Shown: positions 8,213 to 16,300 of the stretch, in pieces
How the letters are laid out: each line of letters begins with the position of its first letter
Position numbering within the stretch: the first letter of the stretch is position 1
NCBI GenBank assembly: GCA_004552595.1
Contig: SFNX01000047.1
Location: 1-17,376 of the forward strand
Direction of reading: 5' to 3'
DNA: 17,376 nt
From: Lachnospiraceae bacterium
GTDB lineage: Bacteria; Bacillota; Clostridia; Lachnospirales; Lachnospiraceae
Program-made: the position numbers and the translations under genes
Notes under the pieces: generated by a model
The model's input: only the letters and a program-made list of their open reading frames with translations
Database searches by the model: none
Told to the model about the DNA's origin: nothing

Positions 8213-9072
8213 ATGTAATACTTCACGCTGACGATTACGGATACAATATAGAAGTTTCAAAGGACATAATTGACTGCATAAAAGAAGGCACTCTTCACGG
8301 AATAAGCATTATGCCAAACAGCCCTTATTTTGATGAGTGTATGGTAATTCTTAATGATTCAAAAGTAAATGTTTCAAAGGCAATTCACTTTTCGATATCA
8401 GAAGGCCCATGCCTTAGTGATAAGGATGAAGTAAAACTTCTAGTCAATGAAAACGGAATGTTTTGTTTATCGTTTTTTAAGCTTCTTTTGTTAAGTATAG
8501 GACCAAAAAGAAAAGAACTTAAAAAAGAGCTTAAGCAGGAAATAAGAGCACAGTTTATAAAGGCAAAACCATATCTTGATGAGATTAACGTTGATTCGCA
8601 CGTTCATTATCATATGATTCCGCTTGTGCTTAAGAGTATTCTTGAAGTAATTAAGGAAGAAGGATATGAAATAAACTACTTAAGAGTACCTGCAGAACCG
8701 CTTATGCCTTTTATAAAAAACAGAAAAATCGGCGGATTCAATCTGGTTAACATAATAAAGAATATTGTGTTAAATGTACTGGCATTTTTTGATAAGTCTA
8801 TGATTAATAAGTACAAGGATAAAACTGCTGTCTTTTTTGGAATTGTAATGAGTGGGCATATGGACATTGACAGGGTTTCGATACTTTTAAATGATTTTAA
8901 GAAAATAGCTGAAAGAAAAAATATGGATGTTGAAGTCTTAGCACATCCGGGAAGAGCAACATCAACAGATACTCTTCTTGACCCGTCAAACACTGAGTAT
9001 TCAAAGGCACCTTTGTCAGAACTAAGACACATTGAGAAGAAGATGTTTATGGAGATTTCAAAGGTATTATGA
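8209..9072 (+). CDS. YdjC/ChbG-type carbohydrate deacetylase (first of two)
   Basis: A 287-residue member of the YdjC family, metal-dependent enzymes that remove N-acetyl groups from sugars (ChbG acts on chitobiose, HpnK on a hopanoid glycan). The N-terminal HADDYG supplies the acidic residues D8/D9. H60 sits in AIHFSISEG, the metal-site histidines are in DSHVHYHM (D129, H131, H133, H135), and the C-terminal LAHPGR supplies H246. All signature residues are therefore present. It is somewhat longer than the copy at 15521-16300, with extra lysine-rich sequence after residue 85 and a hydrophobic stretch near 175-190. No signal peptide is seen, so it should act in the cytoplasm, on a nucleotide sugar or lipid-linked glycan before flipping. 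AGGA (8198-8201) sits 7 bases before the ATG, and the start overlaps the flippase stop (ATGA). Confidence 0.88.
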   Translation: MNVILHADDYGYNIEVSKDIIDCIKEGTLHGISIMPNSPYFDECMVILNDSKVNVSKAIHFSISEGPCLSDKDEVKLLVNENGMFCLSFFKLLLLSIGPKRKELKKELKQEIRAQFIKAKPYLDEINVDSHVHYHMIPLVLKSILEVIKEEGYEINYLRVPAEPLMPFIKNRKIGGFNLVNIIKNIVLNVLAFFDKSMINKYKDKTAVFFGIVMSGHMDIDRVSILLNDFKKIAERKNMDVEVLAHPGRATSTDTLLDPSNTEYSKAPLSELRHIEKKMFMEISKVL

Positions 9073-9758
9073 GACATATGGCTTTGTTGTTAATGGCGTG
9101 TATATTTTTACTGCTTATTAACATATTTAAAAAGCATAGAGAGAAAATTTTTATTGCTGCAATTCTTTTTATGGCAGCAGTAAGCGGCATTTACTGTTAC
9201 AAAAATGCAGACGGAATTTTATCGAAAAGACAACCTGTTAATCAGACCTTTTATGATACAAAGTATATTGATACGTGTGAATTTCCGGATGCTTTTTTAA
9301 GACTGTTCCTAAAAGGCAAAACAGTATATGTAAAGTCAGACAGACTTAACATAGAAGAAGCAGAGGGACAGGGCTTTGAATGGCAGTATGCATATTATCA
9401 TGTAGAAAACATGGTAAGCTACCTTAATTCCATAGATGCGATTCCTGTTGAGGATTCATCATACAATGATGTCGTAATCAGTAAGGAAAAGGCAAAGGAT
9501 TTTGAAAGATTAGGATACTTAAATGACCTTTTAAGAAATTCAATGATGCGCTCAAAGTATGATGATGACAGCGGAAGCTTTTTCTTTTACCTGTGGTATT
9601 ACAGAGATTTGGCAAAGACATCATACTTATATTTACACGAAGAAAGCTTAAATGAAGATGAGCTTGTTCTTATATGGCAGCCACAGAATGAAGACGAGCC
9701 ATACACTGAAGATATGTATTTAATGGGCAAGTCATATTATGAGGAAAATATAAAATAA
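9069..9758 (+). CDS. Unrecognised membrane-anchored protein with extracytoplasmic domain
   Basis: I do not recognise this 229-residue protein. It begins with two hydrophobic segments (about 4-20 and 27-43), separated by the basic loop KKHREK. That predicts a hairpin, with the remaining 185 residues on one face of the membrane, probably outside. The rest is acidic and tyrosine-rich, with GKTVYVKSDRLNI, a tyrosine cluster around WQYAYYHVENM and SYNDVVISKEKA. The last pattern recalls the soluble domains found at the C-terminus of some GT-C membrane glycosyltransferases. It could therefore be a detached accessory domain for the polytopic protein encoded next, but that is speculation. AAGG lies just before the ATG. 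The start overlaps the deacetylase stop by 4 bases (ATGA), and the stop overlaps the next start by one base (TAATG), so all three are likely made together. Confidence 0.7.
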   Translation: MRHMALLLMACIFLLLINIFKKHREKIFIAAILFMAAVSGIYCYKNADGILSKRQPVNQTFYDTKYIDTCEFPDAFLRLFLKGKTVYVKSDRLNIEEAEGQGFEWQYAYYHVENMVSYLNSIDAIPVEDSSYNDVVISKEKAKDFERLGYLNDLLRNSMMRSKYDDDSGSFFFYLWYYRDLAKTSYLYLHEESLNEDELVLIWQPQNEDEPYTEDMYLMGKSYYEENIK

Positions 9759-11254
9759 TGCAGCAGTTTATTGATTCATACATTGCAACATTAAGCGGAC
9801 AGTTTTTTATAAACCAGGTAATAACCATATTGCTTTTAGTAATATATGGCGTTGTTTTTGTTGGAATAATAAGAGGGAAAAGCTTAAGCATAGCTGACTA
9901 TATTCTTGCATATCCGCTTTCGCTGTTAGCATACAGTATATCGGGATATTTCCTCTTAAGTGCGGGAATTAAATTCAATAAATATTCTGTAATTATAACA
10001 ATGGCATTATTTTTAATAATAACGGCAGTTTTCTTTAGAAAGCGTATTAATATTAAAAGCCTTATTAATAAAAATACTATAATTTATATTGCTCTTGCAG
10101 TAATTTTAACACTCGTATCGGTATCGGGGATTGTTCCTGTTTCTGCTACAAATGACTCAATGTATTTTTTCTCTGAATATCCAAGAGCACTTGTTCATTA
10201 TGAAAAAATCGGCTCGATACTCGATAACTTTTTAACTGATGCATCCCAGGGAATTGCAATTATTGCAACATTGCCGTTTTTCTACGGATTTGATGAAATA
10301 TTCGGTGTTCAGACACTTCTTAATATTAACTTTCTTGCATTCTTTGCATATGCGGTACAAAGCTATGCATCGACAAGGCTTGATAAAAAGAACACATATG
10401 TGATTACGTTTGTTTCAATTGTAATGCTTGTTACATCGATGCCGTTTGTTCTTATGTCAAGGTGGTTTATGGCAAATGCATTCTTTATGGAATATATGGC
10501 TGTTATATTGTATTTTGCATATGAATTCAGTATTAAGGAAGAAACAGACAGAGCTGATTTATTGGTATTGGCAGTATTAATAACCGGACTTTCAATTATG
10601 AGAATGGAAGGGGCGTTAAATGCGGGAGTTTTAATACTTTCAATTATGATGCTTAAGTTTAAGAGCAAAGATATTGCTCTGTACTTTTTAAGTCCTGTAC
10701 TCATTTTACAGTCGCTATATTTATACAGAATATTCATAAAGATTACGCTTCATACTAAGATACAGTTTATGACTAAGGAAAAGGCGGTAGTTCTTATTGC
10801 ATTTTTAATTATAATAATGCTTTATGCACTTTTAATCAGGAACAGGTTATCCGAAAAACTTGAAAAGAACTATGGATATTTGCTTGTATTATCGCTAATA
10901 GCAGTTAACCTTGTAATACTTGTGTATGACAGAAGCGGATATATTATTAACTTAAAGGCATTTATTTTTAATATGCTTAAAAACAGCGGATGGGGACTGT
11001 TTGTTCCGTTTGTGATCGGTGTATTTATTCTGATTCCAAAGAAATCAATTAAGATAAACTATTTTGACATATCGGTAGTGTGCTATATTTTAATAACAAT
11101 TATTGCAGGATGGGCAAGAGGCGATAATTTGTATGAGAGCTTCGGAGATTCAGGTAACAGAATTATGATCCAGGCAGTACCTGTAATATTGTTTGCATTA
11201 ATTGTTAAAGTTACGGAAGGACTTAAGTATTGGAAAGAAGAAAATTTAGGTTAA
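9758..11254 (+). CDS. Polytopic membrane protein, probable GT-C-type glycosyltransferase
   Basis: A 498-residue protein with about 13-15 hydrophobic segments and almost no soluble domain. Three features point to the GT-C fold, which uses polyprenyl-linked sugars outside the membrane. An acidic loop (TNDSMYFFSEYPRALVHY, D133 and E140) follows the fourth helix. The helix-start motif SIMRMEGALNAG (R282, E284, G285) resembles the R-x-E-G pattern common in PMT-like enzymes. Near the C-terminus GNRIMIQAVPVILF resembles the arginine-proline region before the last helix of that class. These are pattern resemblances, not proof. A Wzy polymerase is the main alternative, because no other polymerase is visible in the cluster. 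GAGGA lies about 12 bases before the ATG, and the start shares a base with the previous stop. The 3' end overlaps the YfhO gene by 25 bases. Confidence 0.6.
   Translation: MQQFIDSYIATLSGQFFINQVITILLLVIYGVVFVGIIRGKSLSIADYILAYPLSLLAYSISGYFLLSAGIKFNKYSVIITMALFLIITAVFFRKRINIKSLINKNTIIYIALAVILTLVSVSGIVPVSATNDSMYFFSEYPRALVHYEKIGSILDNFLTDASQGIAIIATLPFFYGFDEIFGVQTLLNINFLAFFAYAVQSYASTRLDKKNTYVITFVSIVMLVTSMPFVLMSRWFMANAFFMEYMAVILYFAYEFSIKEETDRADLLVLAVLITGLSIMRMEGALNAGVLILSIMMLKFKSKDIALYFLSPVLILQSLYLYRIFIKITLHTKIQFMTKEKAVVLIAFLIIIMLYALLIRNRLSEKLEKNYGYLLVLSLIAVNLVILVYDRSGYIINLKAFIFNMLKNSGWGLFVPFVIGVFILIPKKSIKINYFDISVVCYILITIIAGWARGDNLYESFGDSGNRIMIQAVPVILFALIVKVTEGLKYWKEENLG
11215..11232 (+). promoter_or_regulatory. 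Strong ribosome binding site for a TTG start inside the upstream gene
   Basis: GGAAGGA (11215-11221) lies 8 bases before TTG at 11230-11232, inside the coding region of the preceding GT-C-like gene. It sets the start of the YfhO gene, giving residues ERRKFRLKG before the first membrane helix. It implies coupled translation through a 25-base overlap. Confidence 0.7.
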
Positions 11255-13209
11255 AAGGAATATTGTTATATTCGCTGTTATTTTTAGTGGCGTGTCTTAT
11301 CATCTTTATTCCGTTCTATTCACGCTCTCTGTCAACTGTATGGGAGATTGACGGTGTAGGACAGTACTATCCGGCGTTTTTATATATAGGACAGTACATA
11401 AGAGATTTCTTATCAACAGGGAAGTTCGCATCGTTTGATTTAAGAATTGCAATGGGTGAAGATGTATTTTCTGCACTGAATTACTATGGACTTGGAGACC
11501 CTTTAAACATCATTGCGGTATTTTCGAACAAGTCAAATGGTGTAGCACTTTTTTCATTTATGTTTTTCTTAAGATTGTATCTTGCGGGACTTGCATTTAT
11601 CCTTTATGCAAAGTATATGAAGCTTAACGAAAAGCTGATTCCATACGGTGCATTTGTCTACATTTGCTCCGGATATACGTTTTGCGCATGCATGATGTAT
11701 ATTCAGTTCTTATCGCCTCTCATTTTCTTCCCGCTTCTTTTGCTTGCATGCGAGAAGTTCTTTAAAGAGCGAAAATGGCTCCTTATGGTAATCGTTGGCG
11801 CATATGCATCACTTTGCACTATGTATTTATTCTATTATGCGGCGCTTTTCCTTGTACCTTACGCACTTATCAGAACCTGGTTCATTCATTCGGATAAAGC
11901 GGTAGCTAAGAAAATAATATCGATGGTACTTGACTGTGCAATGTGTGCCTTAGCAGCAATTATTGGAATTGTAGTGACATTTCCTGTTTTGTATCCGTCA
12001 CTTAAGGGTATGCTCATATCTGAGAGGGCAGGAGGAGATATTGCAAAAATTCTTTTATCGCCGACAAATTATCGGCCAAGACGACACAATACCATTCAGT
12101 TTATAAAGGGATTTCTTCCAACATACGATGACGGTGTTTTCTTTTTCCATGAAATACCTGTTATCGCATATATTGCTGTTATACTTTTGTTTGTTTCATT
12201 CTTTGTATTTAAAAACAAAACAAACAGAAATAAGCAGCTTATCATAGCTGTAATTGTAGGATGTCTGCTATATACGATGCCTATTACAAACATCGTATTT
12301 TCCGGGTTTGTTGAAGGCTTTAGCTATGACAGATGGATATTCATGCTTGAGTTTGTATTTGCCATAGTATTTATTCAGGTGGCGGAAGATTTGATTGAAT
12401 TAAAGGCAGTTAATAAAGAAAGAGCCTATAACTTAACAGGACTTGCCGCTATAGCCAATGTTATTATTATCGGTTTCATTTTATATGAATTTGCGGGTGC
12501 GGATTTCAGGAATGCTTTTATTAAAAACGATGAAGTAGGTAAATACGTTGATTCGCCTGTTAATTATTCAGAGACATCAAACGATTCTCTTACGAATATT
12601 AACGGAAGACCTGAAAATGTTCAGATGATAAATGATTATTACGGACTCACATTCTGGTTAAGCGTTGTAAATCCTAACATGCAAAAGATTGCGGATAAGC
12701 TTCCTATTCTTAATTCACAGGGTTTTGTCGACCAGAGAATGTTTGGACTTGAAAACAGCAAGGTAAGAGAGTCGCTTGCGGGAGTTAAGTATTACTTACG
12801 ACATGATAACGAAAACTTCCCTGACAGCTATGTATTAAAGGAAAAGGTTGATTTTTACGGGGAAGAATGGGAAATATATGAAAATCCGGATGTTCTTCCA
12901 TTATGCTTTGCCTATGAAAAGAATTTTTATAATAACGACTTTGAAAAGGCATACTATGATGAGGATGAAGAAGTAATAAAAAAAGCAGTAAAGGCAGAGA
13001 ATGTTACATATTCTGACGACTTAATTACATGTAACATTAACCTTGATAAGGATTCAGTAGTACTTCTTTCGATACCGTATTCTGACGGATGGAGTGTAAC
13101 TATTGATGATACGCCGGTAAAAGTTTATAATTCCAGTATATATTACATTGCGGTTGATGCTATAAAAGGCAGTCATACAATCAGGTATTCGTATTCTGCA
13201 TATAGATAA
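11230..13209 (+). CDS. yfhO-like: YfhO-family membrane glycosyltransferase (GT-C)
   Basis: A 659-residue YfhO-family protein. After the first helix comes the typical extracytoplasmic loop STVWEIDGVGQYYPAF (E39, D41, Q45), then LRIAMGEDVFSALNYYGLGDPLN. About a dozen helices follow. A soluble C-terminal part ends in the diagnostic beta-strand region SIPYSDGWSVTIDDTPVKVY and GSHTIRYSY. In Bacillus and Listeria, YfhO proteins work with a CsbB-type enzyme and GtcA to glycosylate teichoic acids outside the cell. The CsbB-like gene that follows here fits that pairing. It is shorter than the roughly 860 residues of Bacillus YfhO, mostly in the soluble region. The start is TTG at 11230, supported by GGAAGGA at 11215-11221 with an 8-base spacer, and lies inside the preceding gene. 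The acceptor glycan is unknown. Confidence 0.85.
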   Translation: MERRKFRLKGILLYSLLFLVACLIIFIPFYSRSLSTVWEIDGVGQYYPAFLYIGQYIRDFLSTGKFASFDLRIAMGEDVFSALNYYGLGDPLNIIAVFSNKSNGVALFSFMFFLRLYLAGLAFILYAKYMKLNEKLIPYGAFVYICSGYTFCACMMYIQFLSPLIFFPLLLLACEKFFKERKWLLMVIVGAYASLCTMYLFYYAALFLVPYALIRTWFIHSDKAVAKKIISMVLDCAMCALAAIIGIVVTFPVLYPSLKGMLISERAGGDIAKILLSPTNYRPRRHNTIQFIKGFLPTYDDGVFFFHEIPVIAYIAVILLFVSFFVFKNKTNRNKQLIIAVIVGCLLYTMPITNIVFSGFVEGFSYDRWIFMLEFVFAIVFIQVAEDLIELKAVNKERAYNLTGLAAIANVIIIGFILYEFAGADFRNAFIKNDEVGKYVDSPVNYSETSNDSLTNINGRPENVQMINDYYGLTFWLSVVNPNMQKIADKLPILNSQGFVDQRMFGLENSKVRESLAGVKYYLRHDNENFPDSYVLKEKVDFYGEEWEIYENPDVLPLCFAYEKNFYNNDFEKAYYDEDEEVIKKAVKAENVTYSDDLITCNINLDKDSVVLLSIPYSDGWSVTIDDTPVKVYNSSIYYIAVDAIKGSHTIRYSYSAYR

Positions 13210-13235
13210 ATTGGCAAAATATTCAGAGGTTTAAA

Positions 13236-14195
13236 ATGAGTGTAAATAAAGTTTCGGTTGTCGTTTCCATTTATAACGAAGAAGAGTCGGTTGAGAAGTT
13301 TTATGACGTATGTTCTAAGGAACTTAAAAATACAGGACGCGACTATGAGCTTATATTTGTAAATGACGGAAGTATAGACAATTCGTATACGCTTCTTGAT
13401 AATATTGCAAAGAATGATAAAAATGTCGTATTAGTGTCTTTTTCCAAGAATTTCGGACATGAGGCGGCAATGATTGCAGGAATTGATTACGCTAAAGGTG
13501 ACTGCATAATCTGCATGGATGGTGATTTACAGCATCCGCCAAAGCATATTCACGATATCATCGCCAAATTTGACGAGGGCTTTGAGATTGTTTCAATGGT
13601 AAGGACGGAACGTAAGGATGGCGGCTTTTTCAGAAAGGTTACATCAAATGCGTTCTATAGCATACTGAATAAGATGTCAGGTGCCAAGTTTATTAAGAAT
13701 TCATCTGATTTCTTCGCAATTAATAATAAGGTTGCAAATGTATTAAGAAAAGACTACAGGGAAAAGGTACGTTATTTAAGAGGATATGTACAGTCGGTAG
13801 GATTTAAGGCGACAACAGTTGAATTCAGTGCAGCCGCAAGAGAAGCGGGCAAGAGTAAATACACGTTCAAGTCATTGCTTGATTTTTCGACAAATACGAT
13901 ATTGAGCTTCTCTGATTTACCATTAAGGGTAGGTATTATATTTGGTATAGTTGTTGCATTTATCGGACTTTTGGTCATGGGGTGGACATATGTTGATAAA
14001 TACATTTTCAAAAACACTCCTGATGGCTATCCGACCATAATTGTAGTGCTCTGCTTTATGTTCTCAGCGTTGTTCTTATTACTTGGAATTATTGGCGAAT
14101 ACATAGGGGTACTGTTTAAGGAAATCAAGGACAGACCGATTTACATAGTAAGCGAAATTACTGAAAAAGGAGAAAAGACAGATGTCTCTTTATGA
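13236..14195 (+). CDS. csbB-like: Polyprenyl-phosphate glycosyltransferase, CsbB/GtrB type
   Basis: A 319-residue GT2 enzyme that loads a sugar from a nucleotide donor onto undecaprenyl phosphate at the cytoplasmic face. It has the family's full set of marks: VVVSIYNEEESVEKF, the ELIFVNDGSIDNS donor loop, SFSKNFGHEAAMIAGID, the D95-G-D97 metal motif in CMDGDLQHPP, SSDFFAIN, YLRGYVQSVGFK and AREAGKSKYTFKSL. Two C-terminal helices follow (about 232-253 and 265-290), ending in GEYIGVLFKEIKDRPIYIV. This matches the tetrameric GtrB/CsbB class rather than soluble GT2 enzymes. AGAGGT at 13225-13230 sits 5 bases before the ATG, after a 26-base gap that is the largest in the window. A YfhO gene precedes it, and another follows three genes later, so its lipid-linked sugar is probably used by one or both. 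The sugar is unknown. Confidence 0.93.
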   Translation: MSVNKVSVVVSIYNEEESVEKFYDVCSKELKNTGRDYELIFVNDGSIDNSYTLLDNIAKNDKNVVLVSFSKNFGHEAAMIAGIDYAKGDCIICMDGDLQHPPKHIHDIIAKFDEGFEIVSMVRTERKDGGFFRKVTSNAFYSILNKMSGAKFIKNSSDFFAINNKVANVLRKDYREKVRYLRGYVQSVGFKATTVEFSAAAREAGKSKYTFKSLLDFSTNTILSFSDLPLRVGIIFGIVVAFIGLLVMGWTYVDKYIFKNTPDGYPTIIVVLCFMFSALFLLLGIIGEYIGVLFKEIKDRPIYIVSEITEKGEKTDVSL

Positions 14196-15501
14196 AAAAA
14201 TAGTTAAGGGCGAAGAAAAAATTTCACTTGTAGGCCTTGGCTATGTAGGAATGCCTATTGCAGTTGCCTTTGCGAAGAAGGCTAAGGTTATAGGCTTTGA
14301 TCTTAACAGCGAGAAAATTGCGACATATAAATCGGGAATTGATCCGACATGTGAGGTTGGAGATGATGTAATCAAAAATACTACCGTAGAGTTTACTTCT
14401 GATCCATCAAAGCTTAAGGAAGCCAAATTCCACATTGTTGCAGTCCCGACACCTATAAATCTTGATAAGACACCTGATTTATTCCCGGTTGAATCGGCTT
14501 CAAAGCTCCTTGGACAAAACCTTACCAAGGGCTCGATTGTTGTATATGAATCAACAGTATATCCGGGCGTTACGGAAGATGTATGTGTGCCTATTCTTGA
14601 AAAGGAATCAGGACTTAAGTGCGGAGTTGATTTTAAGATCGGATATTCACCTGAGAGAATAAATCCGGGTGATAAGGTTCACAGACTTGAGAACATAAGG
14701 AAGATTGTATCCGGTATGGATTCAGAATCACTTGATGAAATCGCCAGCGTTTATGAGTTAGTAATTGAAGCAGGCGTTCACCGTGCAGGAAGCATTAAGG
14801 TTGCAGAAGCCGCAAAGGTTGTTGAGAATTCACAGCGAGATGTTAATATAGCATTTATTAATGAACTTGCAATGGCATTTGACAAGATGGGCATTGACAC
14901 TAAGGAAGTAATTGACGCAATGAACACAAAGTGGAATGCGCTTGGGTTTAATCCTGGACTTGTAGGAGGACACTGTATAGGAGTTGATCCGTATTACTTT
15001 ATTTACGAGGCTGAGAAGTTAGGGTATCACTCAAGAATCATTTCAGCATCAAGACAGATCAACGATGATATGCCTCAATTTGTAGGTGATGCAATAATCA
15101 AGCAGTTAATTCTTGCAGGAAAGCAGGTTAAAAATGCAAAGGTAGTGTTCTTTGGCGCAACGTTTAAGGAAAACTGCCCTGACGTACGAAACTCAAAAGT
15201 TATGGAGATAGTTAAATATCTTAAAGACTTTGAAATATATCCGGTGCTTGTAGATCCATATGCAGATAAAAAGGATGTATTAAGAAGCTACAGCCACGAA
15301 CTTTCAGATATCAGTGATTCAAATGATGCAGACTGTATAGTACTTGCAGTCGCACATGATGAATTTAAGAAGAAATCACTTTCTGAGTGGGATAAGCACT
15401 TTAAAGATATGTCAAATGATGAGAAGGTCATTGTTGACATTAAGTCAATACTTGATAAAGAAGAAGTTTTGGCAAAAGGATTCAGATACTGGAGACTATA
15501 G
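14182..15501 (+). CDS. UDP-N-acetylhexosamine 6-dehydrogenase (WbpO/TviB-like)
   Basis: A 439-residue member of the UDP-glucose/GDP-mannose dehydrogenase family. It oxidises the C6 hydroxyl of a UDP-sugar to a carboxylate using two NAD+. The Rossmann start ISLVGLGYVGMPIAVAF binds NAD. It is followed by AVPTPI, ESTVYPGVTEDV, IGYSPERINPGDKVH, EAAKVVENSQRDVNIAF and the catalytic cysteine C265 in GGHCIGVDPYYF. The C-terminal NAD/substrate domain contains FGATFKENCPDVRNS. The RINPGD and QRDVNIAFINEL segments favour the branch acting on UDP-GalNAc or UDP-GlcNAc (WbpO, TviB, WbpA) over UDP-glucose, so the product is likely a 2-acetamido uronic acid. The choice of epimer is not certain. AAGGAG (14168-14173) precedes the ATG by 8 bases, inside the upstream gene (14-base overlap). 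It would supply an acidic sugar to the polymer. Confidence 0.92.
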   Translation: MSLYEKIVKGEEKISLVGLGYVGMPIAVAFAKKAKVIGFDLNSEKIATYKSGIDPTCEVGDDVIKNTTVEFTSDPSKLKEAKFHIVAVPTPINLDKTPDLFPVESASKLLGQNLTKGSIVVYESTVYPGVTEDVCVPILEKESGLKCGVDFKIGYSPERINPGDKVHRLENIRKIVSGMDSESLDEIASVYELVIEAGVHRAGSIKVAEAAKVVENSQRDVNIAFINELAMAFDKMGIDTKEVIDAMNTKWNALGFNPGLVGGHCIGVDPYYFIYEAEKLGYHSRIISASRQINDDMPQFVGDAIIKQLILAGKQVKNAKVVFFGATFKENCPDVRNSKVMEIVKYLKDFEIYPVLVDPYADKKDVLRSYSHELSDISDSNDADCIVLAVAHDEFKKKSLSEWDKHFKDMSNDEKVIVDIKSILDKEEVLAKGFRYWRL

Positions 15502-15510
15502 TCAGACGAT

Positions 15511-15523
15511 AGGAGAAAGTATG
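15511..15523 (+). promoter_or_regulatory. Ribosome binding site fixing the start of the second deacetylase
   Basis: AGGAG (15511-15515), 5 bases before ATG 15521, lies in the 19-base gap after the dehydrogenase stop. It rejects the longer reading that would begin at 15344. Confidence 0.75.
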
Positions 15524-16300
15524 GCATTAATTGTAAATGCCGATGATTTCGGTAAATCACCGGAAGTGAATAAAGCGATTGCAGAGTGCTTCAACAAAGG
15601 ATATATTAACCGCACAACAGTAATGGTTAATATGCCTTATGCCGAGGAAGCCTTTGATATTGCGAAGAAAAACGGCTTTATTGATAAGGTCGGTCTTCAC
15701 ATTAATCTTACTGAAGGAAGACCTCTTTCTGACAGTATAAAGCTTAATTCTGACTTCTGTAATATGGAAGGTGTATTTACTGCGGCATTTTACCGCTCAA
15801 CCAGGAAGCGTCTCCATATGGACAAGGAATCGGTAAGCGACATTACGGAAGAAGTCAAGGCACAGATTGACAAGTACTTATCGCTTGGATTTACGCTTAA
15901 GCATATTGATTCGCACCATCATGTTCATACGAATTATCCCGTATATAAATCATTAAAGATTTTATCGAGATATTACAACTTTTCATCAATACGATTATCA
16001 AGAAACTTATACAGGGGCGGAAGCTTATTTAACAGGACATATAAGTCATTCATAAATAAAAAATTCAGACAGATATGCAATCATACAACCGATTATTTCG
16101 GTTCATTTAAAGATGTAGTCGATTACTTTGCAACCGGGTCGGATGAACAGATAGTAGACAGCACTACAAATATAGTAAATGACTTTTGCGTGAAGCATGA
16201 CCTGGAAGTTATGGTTCACCCAATGTATTCAAAAGAGGGAGTATTGGTTGACTCTGATATTCCTTTTGAGAGAGAGATTTTACTCTATGAGGTCAGATAA
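15521..16300 (+). CDS. YdjC/ChbG-type carbohydrate deacetylase (second copy)
   Basis: A 259-residue YdjC-family deacetylase, close to the usual ChbG length. It has the canonical signatures: VNADDFGKS (D8, D9), GLHINLTEG (H60), HIDSHHHVHT (H128, D130, H132, H134, H136) and MVHPM (H233). All likely metal and catalytic residues are intact, and this copy is closer to the family consensus than the one at 8209-9072. The frame is open upstream to 15344, but that part lies inside the dehydrogenase gene. ATG 15521 has AGGAG (15511-15515) 5 bases before it and puts the signature strand at residue 4, so I start it there. It lacks a signal peptide and should act in the cytoplasm. The substrate is probably an N-acetylated sugar of the glycan made here. 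The 3' end overlaps the following membrane protein gene by 14 bases. Confidence 0.9.
   Translation: MALIVNADDFGKSPEVNKAIAECFNKGYINRTTVMVNMPYAEEAFDIAKKNGFIDKVGLHINLTEGRPLSDSIKLNSDFCNMEGVFTAAFYRSTRKRLHMDKESVSDITEEVKAQIDKYLSLGFTLKHIDSHHHVHTNYPVYKSLKILSRYYNFSSIRLSRNLYRGGSLFNRTYKSFINKKFRQICNHTTDYFGSFKDVVDYFATGSDEQIVDSTTNIVNDFCVKHDLEVMVHPMYSKEGVLVDSDIPFEREILLYEVR

Noticed and set aside
13210..13235. Possible promoter or terminator in the largest intergenic gap
   Set aside because: The 26 bases hold only a ribosome site (AGAGGT). There is no stem-loop and no room for a promoter with proper -35/-10 spacing.
14462..14662. Small forward frame of 66 codons inside the dehydrogenase
   Set aside because: It is out of frame within a well-conserved gene, without a ribosome site or family resemblance.
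15344..15520. Upstream start for the second YdjC deacetylase
   Set aside because: The extra 59 residues come from another frame of the dehydrogenase gene. ATG 15521 has a clear AGGAG and gives the normal YdjC N-terminus.
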